Source: Alphaproteobacteria bacterium (GTDB taxonomy: Bacteria > Pseudomonadota > Alphaproteobacteria > Micavibrionales > Micavibrionaceae). From it: a stretch of 7,474 nucleotides of DNA. Below are positions 1 through 6,375 of the stretch, in pieces; positions within the stretch are counted from its first letter, which is position 1, and each line of letters starts with the position of its first letter. The notes under the pieces are model-generated. The model saw only the letters and a list, made by a program, of their open reading frames with translations, had not been told where the DNA came from and ran no database searches. The position numbers and the translations under genes are program-made. The stretch covers positions 1-7,474 of the forward strand of contig DAOWDF010000141.1 of assembly GCA_030639165.1 (NCBI GenBank), written 5' to 3'.

Positions 1-1350
1 ATGCACGCAGCTAACGGGATTCTTACTTCACGCGGAGGGATGACCTCTCACGCGGCTGTGGTTGCACGCGGTATGGGTAAGCCTTGTGTTGCTGGCGCTG
101 GTGATCTTTATATTGATGCTGGGGCAGAGGTAATTCATAAAGGTGATATGGTTATAAAAGAAGGTGATTTGGTTACTATTGATGGTGCTAGCGGTGAGAT
201 TATGCTGGGTAGTGTTGATACTATTAAGCCTGAATTATCTGGTGATTTCGGTATATTAATGGGGTGGGCGGATGCTCGTCGTCGCATGAAAGTGCGCGCT
301 AATGCAGAAACTCCGCTTGATGCGAGCACTGCGCGTGAGTTTGGCGCGGAAGGCATTGGTCTTTGCCGCACCGAGCATATGTTCTTTGATGCGCAGCGCA
401 TTCAAAATGTCCGTGAGATGATTTTTGCTAAAAATGAGGGTGATCGTCGTGCGGCTTTGGATAAGTTATTGCCGGAGCAACGTTCTGACTTTGAAAAATT
501 ATTCGAAATAATGGACGGCTTGCCGATTACTGTACGTTTGCTTGATCCGCCGTTACATGAGTTTTTGCCGCATAGTGATGAGGATATTGCGATGTTCTCT
601 AAATCTGCGGGGGTCGATGAGGGGCGTGTACGTTTGCGTTTGGCTGAACTTACCGAGAGTAACCCGATGCTTGGACATCGTGGCTGTCGTCTTGGTATTA
701 CCTATCCTGAGATTTATGAAATGCAGGCGCGTGCTATCTTTGAGGCTGCGGTTAATGTATCTGCTAAAACAGGTGATAGCATTATTCCTGAGGTTATGAT
801 TCCTTTGGTCGGCGCTGTTAAAGAGCTGGAGCTTATGCGCGAAGTTGTGGAAAATGCTGCTAAGGCAGTATTTGAAGAGAAGGGCTCATCAGTTGAGTAT
901 CTTGTTGGAACAATGATTGAGTTGCCTAGAGCTGCATTAACTGCGGATAAGATTGCGGCATCGGCGGACTTCTTTAGCTTCGGCACGAATGACCTTACGC
1001 AAACTGCACTAGGAATGAGTCGTGATGATGCATCTAGCTTCCTGCCATATTATACGGAGCGCAGTATTTACGAGCGTGACCCATTTGTATCTATAGATGT
1101 TGATGGGGTTGGTTCTCTGGTTGATATTGCGCAAAGCAAAGGGCGTAGTGCAAAATCAAATATTAAGCTAGGTATTTGCGGTGAGCATGGCGGAGATCCT
1201 GCTTCGATTGAATTTTTTGAGAAGATAGGTCTGGACTATGTCTCTTGCTCGCCTTACCGTGTGCCGATTGCTCGCCTTGCTGCGGCGCAGGCTGCTATCC
1301 GTGCAGGGGTTGCTAAAACAGTAGATATTAAGAGTAAAAAGAGCGCTTAA
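1..1350 (+). CDS. ppdK: Pyruvate, phosphate dikinase, C-terminal half (5'-partial)
   Basis: Catalyses reversible conversion of pyruvate, ATP and phosphate to PEP, AMP and pyrophosphate in the cytoplasm. The 449 residues seen start in the swivelling phosphohistidine domain: RGGMTSHAAVVARGMGKP at 11-28, catalytic His17. The PEP/pyruvate TIM-barrel domain follows, with GLCRTEHMFF (Arg123), TVRLLDPPLHEF (Arg179), NPMLGHRGCRLG, GTMIELPRA (Glu307), GTNDLTQ (Asn330, Asp331) and GICGEHGG (Cys393, proton donor). All these map to known Clostridium symbiosum PPDK active-site residues with one constant offset of 438, so the domain has no internal indel and no catalytic residue is missing. The first codon happens to be ATG but is an internal Met. 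The ATP-grasp domain, about 438 residues, must lie upstream of the window. The stop is TAA at 1348-1350, with no convincing terminator after it. The family call is near certain; only the 5' end is unknown. Confidence 0.97.
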   Translation: MHAANGILTSRGGMTSHAAVVARGMGKPCVAGAGDLYIDAGAEVIHKGDMVIKEGDLVTIDGASGEIMLGSVDTIKPELSGDFGILMGWADARRRMKVRANAETPLDASTAREFGAEGIGLCRTEHMFFDAQRIQNVREMIFAKNEGDRRAALDKLLPEQRSDFEKLFEIMDGLPITVRLLDPPLHEFLPHSDEDIAMFSKSAGVDEGRVRLRLAELTESNPMLGHRGCRLGITYPEIYEMQARAIFEAAVNVSAKTGDSIIPEVMIPLVGAVKELELMREVVENAAKAVFEEKGSSVEYLVGTMIELPRAALTADKIAASADFFSFGTNDLTQTALGMSRDDASSFLPYYTERSIYERDPFVSIDVDGVGSLVDIAQSKGRSAKSNIKLGICGEHGGDPASIEFFEKIGLDYVSCSPYRVPIARLAAAQAAIRAGVAKTVDIKSKKSA

Positions 1351-1437
1351 TATAAGCCTTTACATATAATGATTGCAAGTCGTGGTAGGTTGCTTTATGT
1401 AATGTTGTGTATTGCATTGCATTGAGTAGGTAGGGTT

Positions 1438-1821
1438 ATGTCTGATTTATCGTTACTAGAGCACGAAAATAAATATTTTATAAATCTTGTGGGAAGCGCC
1501 GTAATTACATGTTTATCGTTGCATTTTGCTGCTAAGGCACAAGATGAGCATGATTTGTGGCGCGGCAATTACTTGCAGGATCCCGTTGCTGCATGCCAAG
1601 ATGATTATGCTCGTGAGAGAATATATGGCACAGAGAGGCTTCCTTCTTATGACTTTTATATGAAGTCTTGTTTTAATGGTATTGAAGATATACCAGAACA
1701 AGCACCTATAAGTCAGGATTTTAGGGCTATAGCTGGTTTTGGTGGCTTAGGTATTATTATGAATGGTTTGTTTGGGGCAACTTTAAAAAAATGGCGCCAT
1801 GATGATAATGAGCCTGGTTAG
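1438..1821 (+). CDS. Small membrane protein of unknown function (127 aa)
   Basis: I do not recognise a family. A hydrophobic segment lies at about residues 13-32, and a Gly-rich one at about 95-116 is followed by KKWRH. By the positive-inside rule the C-terminus is cytoplasmic, and residues 33-94 would be periplasmic. That loop holds two cysteines (53 and 78) that could form a disulfide. Alternatively, AAKA before QDEHD (31-34) could be a signal-peptidase site, which would leave one C-terminal anchor. The ATG at 1438 follows a modest purine-rich stretch (GTAGGTAGGG) that may act as ribosome binding site. The gene starts 87 bases after ppdK, with no terminator and no strong promoter visible between, so read-through from ppdK is possible. 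Its TAG stop overlaps the ygfZ stop tail to tail by 4 bases. Coding status rests on an open frame filling the gap, plus the membrane pattern. Confidence 0.7.
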   Translation: MSDLSLLEHENKYFINLVGSAVITCLSLHFAAKAQDEHDLWRGNYLQDPVAACQDDYARERIYGTERLPSYDFYMKSCFNGIEDIPEQAPISQDFRAIAGFGGLGIIMNGLFGATLKKWRHDDNEPG

Positions 1822-2561
1822 ATATCCCTTAACAAAGCTAAGCCAATATCATCACTAGATGAACGCATTTCTCCGATTTTTTTGTCATCTTTTATGATAG
1901 GTTCTCCTGAGCTAGGTAGTGTTTCTAATTCTAAGTCTTTTGCCGTTACGGTTTGTAAATGCTTTTTAGCTAAACCTCTATAATGCATGCGGGCGGTTAG
2001 CTCTTGGCCAATATAGCAACCTTTATCGTAGGACAGGCCGTTTAGCTTATCGATATTGCATTCAAGCAATGTTGATTTTCCTTCGATCATATCGCGGCTG
2101 CCATCTGGAATGCATAGTGATATTCTTAAAGCATCCCAATGCGCAAAATCTTTTTCGGGCAGGTCTGGTTTTGTATATGCGCGATAGCCTATATCGGGTG
2201 AGCGTGGGTCTTGGTATCCATGATCAGAGCTGTTGATTACGGCATAAACAGGGCTGTCCTCGATTATTTCAATGTTCGCATTAGCACGGAGCTTATACAT
2301 ATTTAGTAGTTTGCCAAGCTCCTTAGTTCGCTCTCCGCCTTCGCAATCAATATGTAATGCTCCATCATTATCTTGTGTAATAAAAAAGTCGTAGAGGAAT
2401 TTTCCTTGCGGGGTTAGCAGGCAGGAATAAACACAGGGTTGAGAGTTTAGCAGCTCAATATCATTGGTTATAAGGCTTTGTAGAAACGTACGATTATCAG
2501 CGCCATAAATAATTATTTTGCCACGGTTTTTTAAGTTTACGATATAGGGTGCTTCTGTCAT
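1818..2561 (-). CDS. ygfZ: YgfZ/CAF17-like folate-binding protein, Fe-S cluster maintenance
   Basis: A 247-residue GcvT-fold protein. YgfZ/CAF17 proteins bind folate and help build or repair Fe-S clusters in certain enzymes, such as radical SAM proteins. The family hallmark KGCYIGQE is at residues 180-187, with the conserved Cys182, followed by LTARMHYRG. Other family signatures are LITNDI (30-35), LLTPQGKFLYDFFI (48-61), MYKLRANA (88-95) and RISLCIPDGSRD (146-157). The length is normal for short alphaproteobacterial members. The ATG at 2561 (MTEAPYIV) is preferred over an in-frame ATG at 2603. It places the start where family members begin, and AGGAG lies 13 bases upstream, inside the first codons of the divergent glycosyltransferase gene. 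Any promoter for ygfZ therefore also sits in that coding region. The stop overlaps the convergent neighbour by 4 bases. Confidence 0.93.
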   Translation of the reverse strand: MTEAPYIVNLKNRGKIIIYGADNRTFLQSLITNDIELLNSQPCVYSCLLTPQGKFLYDFFITQDNDGALHIDCEGGERTKELGKLLNMYKLRANANIEIIEDSPVYAVINSSDHGYQDPRSPDIGYRAYTKPDLPEKDFAHWDALRISLCIPDGSRDMIEGKSTLLECNIDKLNGLSYDKGCYIGQELTARMHYRGLAKKHLQTVTAKDLELETLPSSGEPIIKDDKKIGEMRSSSDDIGLALLRDI

Positions 2562-2570
2562 TATATTCAA

Positions 2571-3563
2571 ATGTCTCCTGAACTTGACCCAAATGCCAAG
2601 CATATATTGTTTATCACATCTAGCCGAATTGGCGATGCTGTTTTATCGACTGGTTTGCTGAATTATATGGTTGAAGCTTGCCCTAGGGCTAAATTTACCA
2701 TTTGCTGTGGTGAGTTGGTGACTTCATTATTTGATAGTTTCCCGCGCATTGAGCGCATAATTCCAATGAAGAAGCAGAAATATAATAAGCACTGGATTGA
2801 TTTGTGGAGTCAAATTGTTGCTACGCGATTTGATGTCGTTGTTGATTTGCGTAACTCGGTTGTGTCGCGGGCTATAAGGTCTAAGCAGAGGTTTATCCAT
2901 GGCTCTTATGTCGATAAAACCTTGCATAAGGTTGTGCAGAACTCGTCTGTCATGAAGCTTGAAAATCCACCATCTCCGTCGTTATATTTTACTGAGGCAC
3001 AATTATCTGTGGCGCGTGATCTAATCCCTGATGATGACGCGATGGTGCTTGGTATAGCTCCGAGTGCTAATTGGGGTGGTAAAACATGGCCATCAGAGAA
3101 TTTTATTGAGATTATTAAATGGATACGATCGGCGAATGGTTTTATGCCACGGGCTAGAGTTGCTATTTTTGCTGCGCCGAATGAGGAGGAAATTGCTCTC
3201 GAGGTTTTGGGGAGCGTTCCTTCAGATATGTGTATAGATATTATAGCAAGAACTGATCCTGCAGGAGCATCTGCAGCGCTAGCTCGTTGTAATTTCTTCA
3301 TTGGCAATGATTCAGGGTTGATGCATTGTGCTGCTGCGGTTGGTACGCCGACATTAGGTCTGTTTGGCCCAAGTTATCCGCACATATACAGGCCATGGGG
3401 TGCGCATTGTACTCATATATCTACGCCAGAAACATTTGATGAGCTTATAGACTTTAAAGGTTATGACCCTAAAATAGTAGGTTGTTTAATGGATAGCTTG
3501 AGTGTTGATATGGTTAAAGGCCATATAAAAAAAAGCTGGTCGCAAATTACGGCCAGCTCTTAA
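2571..3563 (+). CDS. Glycosyltransferase family 9 (LPS heptosyltransferase type)
   Basis: A 330-residue cytoplasmic GT-B enzyme of the WaaC/WaaF/WaaQ superfamily, expected to move a heptose from a nucleotide-activated donor onto lipid A-core or a related glycan. The N-terminal Rossmann domain starts with HILFITSSRIGDAVLST (11-27); Asp22 matches the catalytic-base position of heptosyltransferases. The C-terminal domain has GIAPSANWGGKTWPSENF (161-178), which fits the donor-binding region, and the signature GNDSGLMHCAAAVGTPTLG (245-263) followed by LFGPSYPHIYRPWG. The length is typical. The ATG at 2571 gives ten residues before the first beta strand, which is normal, but I see no Shine-Dalgarno close to it. 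Only 9 bases separate it from the ygfZ start. The 3' end also encodes a terminator for the opposite strand. Which sugar and which core position cannot be read from the sequence. Confidence 0.93.
   Translation: MSPELDPNAKHILFITSSRIGDAVLSTGLLNYMVEACPRAKFTICCGELVTSLFDSFPRIERIIPMKKQKYNKHWIDLWSQIVATRFDVVVDLRNSVVSRAIRSKQRFIHGSYVDKTLHKVVQNSSVMKLENPPSPSLYFTEAQLSVARDLIPDDDAMVLGIAPSANWGGKTWPSENFIEIIKWIRSANGFMPRARVAIFAAPNEEEIALEVLGSVPSDMCIDIIARTDPAGASAALARCNFFIGNDSGLMHCAAAVGTPTLGLFGPSYPHIYRPWGAHCTHISTPETFDELIDFKGYDPKIVGCLMDSLSVDMVKGHIKKSWSQITASS
3527..3558 (-). terminator. Intrinsic terminator of the secreted-protein gene, inside the convergent GT9 gene
   Basis: Read on the - strand, AGCTGG pairs with CCAGCT. 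After one C/A mismatch the stem is extended by CG/CG around a 7-base loop, and seven further T residues follow. This is a textbook rho-independent terminator placed 28 bases beyond the stop of the 172-aa gene. It lies wholly inside the last codons of the glycosyltransferase gene. On the + strand the same stem ends just before that gene's TAA and is followed only by a loose A/T run, so it could act weakly there too. Confidence 0.82.
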
Positions 3564-3585
3564 AATTATATTTTATGTGATTACA

Positions 3586-4104
3586 TTATTCGTTTAAGTT
3601 ATCGAAATCTGTAGTACGGGCTACATATTCACCTTTGCGGGCTTTTCCACGGTGCTTGGTATGTGTTCTTTTGTAATTTTCATCGGATTGGCCAATAACA
3701 TCATATGGTACATATTTTATACGTTCCCAACCTTTTGCAAGCATACAGCCTTCGAAGTCGATATAATCTGAATGCTCGGCGAATAATTCTTTGTCGCGTT
3801 CTGGTGTGTCCCAACCAGCTAGTTCTGCTTCATTAGTGCTCATTACAATGCCTTGGGCATATTCAGGAATAGCGTCTTTTACTGCGCCTAAACGTTCAAG
3901 CTCACGAAGTTCAGTGACACAGCGTGCAATATTGCGGTTTAGCATTTGTTGTGCTTTTGGGCCGCGTAAATACAGTGCAGATGACGTGTGAACTCTTTGC
4001 CAGTATTGGCCTTGTTCCTCAATATCATCATTGATACCAGCAAATGCAGGTAGAGAAAATGTAACTATTATAGCGAGCGTTAGGAAGTAACGGAGAATGA
4101 TCAT
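3586..4104 (-). CDS. Secreted protein of unknown function, two cysteines (172 aa)
   Basis: A Sec signal peptide covers residues 1-22 (MIILRY, then a hydrophobic core ending LPAFA before GIND). The mature protein of about 150 residues is probably periplasmic. There is no lipobox. The mature part has exactly two cysteines, Cys62 and Cys120, which could form a disulfide. DFEGCMLAKGWERI (116-129) resembles a C-x-x-x-x-GW motif I associate with small exported proteins and lipoproteins of proteobacteria; this is from memory and not a family assignment. The C-terminus is basic and polar. The ATG at 4104 is preferred over an in-frame TTG at 4137, which would put eleven polar residues ahead of the signal peptide. 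The gene lies 82 bases downstream of the peptide-binding protein gene on the same strand and ends before a strong terminator, so the two may share a transcript. Confidence 0.82.
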   Translation of the reverse strand: MIILRYFLTLAIIVTFSLPAFAGINDDIEEQGQYWQRVHTSSALYLRGPKAQQMLNRNIARCVTELRELERLGAVKDAIPEYAQGIVMSTNEAELAGWDTPERDKELFAEHSDYIDFEGCMLAKGWERIKYVPYDVIGQSDENYKRTHTKHRGKARKGEYVARTTDFDNLNE

Positions 4105-4159
4105 GATAAAATCTTTATTTTGAATAAATAACTTCAATCAGAGTAACAAATATAATGAT

Positions 4160-4185
4160 TCACCTCAATATAAAAATTTAGGTGA
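4160..4185 (-). other. Stem-loop just after the binding-protein stop codon
   Basis: TCACCT pairs with AGGTGA, and after one A/G mismatch three more A-T pairs close a 6-base loop. The hairpin begins one base after the TAA of the binding-protein gene. No run of T follows on either strand, so it is not a standard intrinsic terminator. It may protect the upstream mRNA end or partly separate expression of the two genes. Confidence 0.45.
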
Positions 4186-4186
4186 G

Positions 4187-5887
4187 TTACTCCATCCACC
4201 AGCTTTCGGTTACAACGCCATATATTGGAGTGATTTCTGGGCGTTTAATGTGTTTTCCATGCGCGATATAGTCAACGCCTTTATAGAATAGGGGAATTGA
4301 AATATATTCTGAAAGCAAAATACGATCAATTATTTGCGCATAATTTGTTAGCTCATCATATGTTTTTGAGTTTGCAATCTGGCGCGCGGCTTTATCTAGT
4401 TCTTTCTTACATATGCCAGAATAGTTGAACCTTGCAGGCTCATTTGCTGCTTTGCATGACCAGTATAAAGATTGCTCAGTCCCTGGGGAGAGGCTATTCT
4501 GCCAGTAAAATGCAATCATATCGTAGTCATATTCATTCTTACGCTTCTGGAATGTTGCGCTATCCATCATGCGGATTTTCATGTCTATGCCAAGACGTTC
4601 TAATGATCTTTGATATGTTATCGCAATTTTTTCATCTTGTGGAGTGGACAGCAGAAGCTCAAAGCTTAGTGGCTCTTTGGTGTCTTTATGTATGCGCTTG
4701 CCATTTTCTATTATCCAGCCTGATTTATTTAACAAATCTGCCGCAGCTCTTAAATTTAGGCGGAACGATGTTTTTTCTTTCTTTATTTGCGTAGCGCTGC
4801 TTAAAACTGAATTGGGGTAATAGCTGTCAATACGCTTAAACTCTCCATGGAATAGGTTCTTGGAAACCCAATCTTCATCAAAAGCAAGGGATAGAGCCTT
4901 ACGCACGTTTATATCATCAAAGGGCGCGCGGCGGAGGTTAAATATAAACCCTGAGCTGCGTTCGGGGCGTTGGTGTTTTGCCGCTAGCTTTACCTGATTG
5001 TCGTTCATACCCTCATAGGCGGTGCGCCACTTGCTAACGTCCCATTCGCGGCGGAGGTTTAGATCACCTTTCTTGAAGGCTTCGAGCGCGATTGTGTTAT
5101 CGCGGTAATATTCATATGTAATGGTGTCGAAATTATAGTGCCCAATATTGACGAATAAATCCTTTGCCCAGTAATTATCTGCGCGTTCATAAGTTATTTT
5201 TTTACCTATTTCCGATTCTTTGATGCGATAAGCTCCATTTAGCAGCGGAACTTCGGTTATGGTTTTGTCGAAGTCGCGGCTGCTCCACCATGCTTTTGAT
5301 ATGATTGGCATCATCGCGATAATCATTATGGTTTCGCGGTCGTAACCTTCGCCTAGCTTGAATGTTATTTGCTGTGCATCAGTTATCTCTATATTGCTTA
5401 CCAGCTTATATATGTTGCGCATATTAGGTCTGCCATGATCTTTGAGTGTCTCATATGAGAATGCAACATCAGCGGTAGTTATTGGCGTATTATCATGAAA
5501 CCGTGCCTTTGGGTTAATGTGGAATGTGATAGATGAGCGATCATCTGGCACCTCCATGCGCTCGGCGATTAGGGGGTACATGGTAAATGGCTCATCCCAG
5601 ACGCGGCGCATTAGGCGGTCATATACCAAATTCATGTTCTTGGCAGCTATACCTTTTATGGAGTAGGGATTAAGTGTATCAAACGTGCCTATCGCCGCAA
5701 TTTTCAGCGCTCCATTTTTAGGAGCATCAGGATTAGCGTAGTCGAGATGCATGCTAGCCGAGCTATATTTTGCAGCTCCGTGCATGGCTAGGCCAAATTC
5801 GGAGTTATCCGTTGCTAGAGCTGCAAAACTTAAAAGATAGCAGGAAATAAATGGTATGGCGAAAATAGCTTTATAATATTTTATCAT
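4187..5887 (-). CDS. ABC transporter substrate-binding protein, SBP_bac_5, YejA-like
   Basis: A 566-residue periplasmic solute-binding protein that would deliver oligopeptides, or compounds of the microcin C type, to a YejBEF-like ABC importer. The signal peptide is residues 1-25 (MIKYYK, hydrophobic core, cleavage after ALA before TDNS). The YejA-type start of the mature protein is clear: FGLAMHGAAKYSS, then DYANPDAPKNGALKIAAIG and FDTLNPYSIKG (31-79). The SBP_bac_5 signature KARFHDNTPITTADVAFSYE lies at 127-146. Later conserved parts include RRAPFDDINVRKALSLAFD and the aromatic-rich C-terminus ending SWWME. The length is slightly below E. coli YejA, about 600. Cys16 lies inside the hydrophobic core, not in a lipobox. 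No permease or ATPase gene is in the window, so this is an orphan binding protein or its partners lie elsewhere. No clear Shine-Dalgarno or promoter precedes the ATG. The substrate is not proven. Confidence 0.94.
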   Translation of the reverse strand: MIKYYKAIFAIPFISCYLLSFAALATDNSEFGLAMHGAAKYSSASMHLDYANPDAPKNGALKIAAIGTFDTLNPYSIKGIAAKNMNLVYDRLMRRVWDEPFTMYPLIAERMEVPDDRSSITFHINPKARFHDNTPITTADVAFSYETLKDHGRPNMRNIYKLVSNIEITDAQQITFKLGEGYDRETIMIIAMMPIISKAWWSSRDFDKTITEVPLLNGAYRIKESEIGKKITYERADNYWAKDLFVNIGHYNFDTITYEYYRDNTIALEAFKKGDLNLRREWDVSKWRTAYEGMNDNQVKLAAKHQRPERSSGFIFNLRRAPFDDINVRKALSLAFDEDWVSKNLFHGEFKRIDSYYPNSVLSSATQIKKEKTSFRLNLRAAADLLNKSGWIIENGKRIHKDTKEPLSFELLLSTPQDEKIAITYQRSLERLGIDMKIRMMDSATFQKRKNEYDYDMIAFYWQNSLSPGTEQSLYWSCKAANEPARFNYSGICKKELDKAARQIANSKTYDELTNYAQIIDRILLSEYISIPLFYKGVDYIAHGKHIKRPEITPIYGVVTESWWME

Positions 5888-6061
5888 ATAATAACGATAT
5901 CAAATTACAATCCACTCTCCAAGCCGTTAATTTTCTGTTATAGTAGTCCCACTTGGTTTTTATACCGTGTTATTGCGTTACTCGCCTATTAATATAGGCT
6001 TCGCTCCTTATGCCTTGTCTAAAAACAAATTGGAACGACTATATTTAGTAAGTAATTTTAC
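5888..6061. other. Noncoding gap between the 73-aa gene and the binding-protein gene
   Basis: This stretch must hold the end of the 73-aa transcript and the leader of the binding-protein gene. I find no intrinsic terminator with a T run and no near-consensus promoter. A weak TTGGAG-17-TATCGT pair on the - strand (roughly 5893-5921) is the best candidate and is not convincing. The hairpin and direct repeats listed separately lie in its middle. It contains no tRNA-like fold that I can see. Confidence 0.5.
5960..6018. repeat. Palindromic element flanked by imperfect direct repeats
   Basis: A perfect 6-bp stem, GCCTAT/ATAGGC, with a 4-base loop lies at 5984-5999. It is flanked on the + strand by TTATACCGTGT (5960-5970) and TTATGCCTTGT (6008-6018), which agree at 9 of 11 positions. 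There is no T run, so it does not look like a terminator. A compact noncoding hairpin unit like this could be one copy of a dispersed intergenic palindromic repeat, but copy number cannot be judged from one window. Confidence 0.35.
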
Positions 6062-6283
6062 CTACCAGCTATATGTACTATATTTTGGATCAACTTTTGG
6101 TGTTCCATCGGGATTGTTTGGGTTAAGCAACGATAGTACAGAATTAGTATATCCTTGGTTATTTTGTTCACCATCATGCTCATTGCTTAATGATGTAGAG
6201 GATAGTGCTATTGTGGCAGCTGCGAATGCTGTTACTAGAACTTTTTGCTTTGTGCTCATTTCATTTGGGCTATTCATGTTCAT
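6062..6283 (-). CDS. Small exported protein of unknown function (73 aa)
   Basis: I do not recognise a family. The start at 6283 (MNMNSPNEMSTKQ) is well supported: AAGGA lies 6 bases upstream and a near-consensus promoter precedes it. Residues 12-33 look like a Sec signal peptide: Lys12 and Lys14, a hydrophobic core VLVTAFAAATIALS, then a small-residue site SLS before NEHD. The mature peptide of about 40 residues is polar and has no cysteine: an acidic and Asn/Gln-rich start, then NPNNPDGTPKVDP and an aromatic C-terminus YSTYSW. An upstream in-frame extension to 6394 would run through the promoter and is rejected. A longer antisense frame exists on the other strand, but it lacks these signals. 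A periplasmic, surface or released peptide is possible; the role is unknown. Confidence 0.68.
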   Translation of the reverse strand: MNMNSPNEMSTKQKVLVTAFAAATIALSSTSLSNEHDGEQNNQGYTNSVLSLLNPNNPDGTPKVDPKYSTYSW

Positions 6284-6300
6284 ATCAAATCCTTTTCTGT
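6284..6300 (-). promoter_or_regulatory. Ribosome binding site deciding the start of the 73-aa gene
   Basis: On the - strand AAAAGGA is followed by TTTGAT and then the ATG at 6283, a 6-base spacing from AAGGA. Neither the downstream Met9 codon nor the upstream in-frame Met at 6394 has a comparable site, so this fixes the start. Confidence 0.7.
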
Positions 6301-6316
6301 TTGCTGATATTGTTTC

Positions 6317-6328
6317 ATTGCGCGCAAT
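6317..6328. promoter_or_regulatory. Perfect 12-bp palindrome over the -10/+1 region, candidate operator
   Basis: ATTGCGCGCAAT is its own reverse complement. It covers the last half of the -10 box and the predicted transcription start near 6319 of the 73-aa gene, the position where a repressor would block RNA polymerase. Its GC core stands out in an AT-rich intergenic region. No regulator gene is adjacent. Chance cannot be excluded for a single 12-bp site. Confidence 0.4.
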
Positions 6329-6355
6329 ATACAGAGAAAGGGTGTTAACTGTCAA
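6326..6355 (-). promoter_or_regulatory. Sigma70-type promoter of the 73-aa gene
   Basis: On the - strand, a perfect -35 TTGACA (6350-6355) is followed by an 18-base spacer and -10 TATATT (6326-6331), five of six matches. Reading GTATAT as the -10 gives a 17-base spacer. Transcription would start near 6319, giving a leader of about 36 bases that contains the ribosome binding site. Confidence 0.75.
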
Positions 6356-6375
6356 ACTTTGGCGTGTAGGCGTTC

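Noticed and set aside
1..3. ATG at the first base as a start codon for a short PPDK-like protein
   Set aside because: The sequence aligns inside PPDK with a constant residue offset of 438. The Met is an internal residue just before the phosphohistidine motif, and the upstream part is cut by the window edge.
1411..1425. Short tandem repeat ATTGC-ATTGC-ATTGA upstream of the 127-aa gene
   Set aside because: It has only two and a half units in an AT-rich spacer, so chance is likely. It is too short for phase variation or an iteron array.
1785..1800. GC palindrome ATGGCGCCAT next to a seven-base A run, as a ygfZ terminator on the - strand
   Set aside because: The palindrome has no loop. A real hairpin would have only about three base pairs, too few for termination, although the T run is in the right orientation.
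2562..2603. Longer ygfZ start at 2603
   Set aside because: It would add 14 residues not typical of the family and overlap the divergent gene further. The ATG at 2561 has AGGAG upstream and fits family starts.
4105..4137. TTG start at 4137 for the secreted protein
   Set aside because: It would put polar residues ahead of an otherwise standard signal peptide, and it uses a rare start codon without a ribosome binding site.
4432..4794. A 120-codon + strand frame inside the binding-protein gene
   Set aside because: It is a shadow on the opposite strand of a well-conserved protein, without a start signal or recognisable product. The same applies to antisense frames inside ppdK, the 127-aa gene, the GT9 gene and the 172-aa gene.
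5840..5842. Cys16 of the YejA-like protein as a lipoprotein lipobox cysteine
   Set aside because: The preceding FIS does not fit a lipobox well, and the hydrophobic core continues after the Cys. An ALA signal-peptidase I site follows at residues 23-25.
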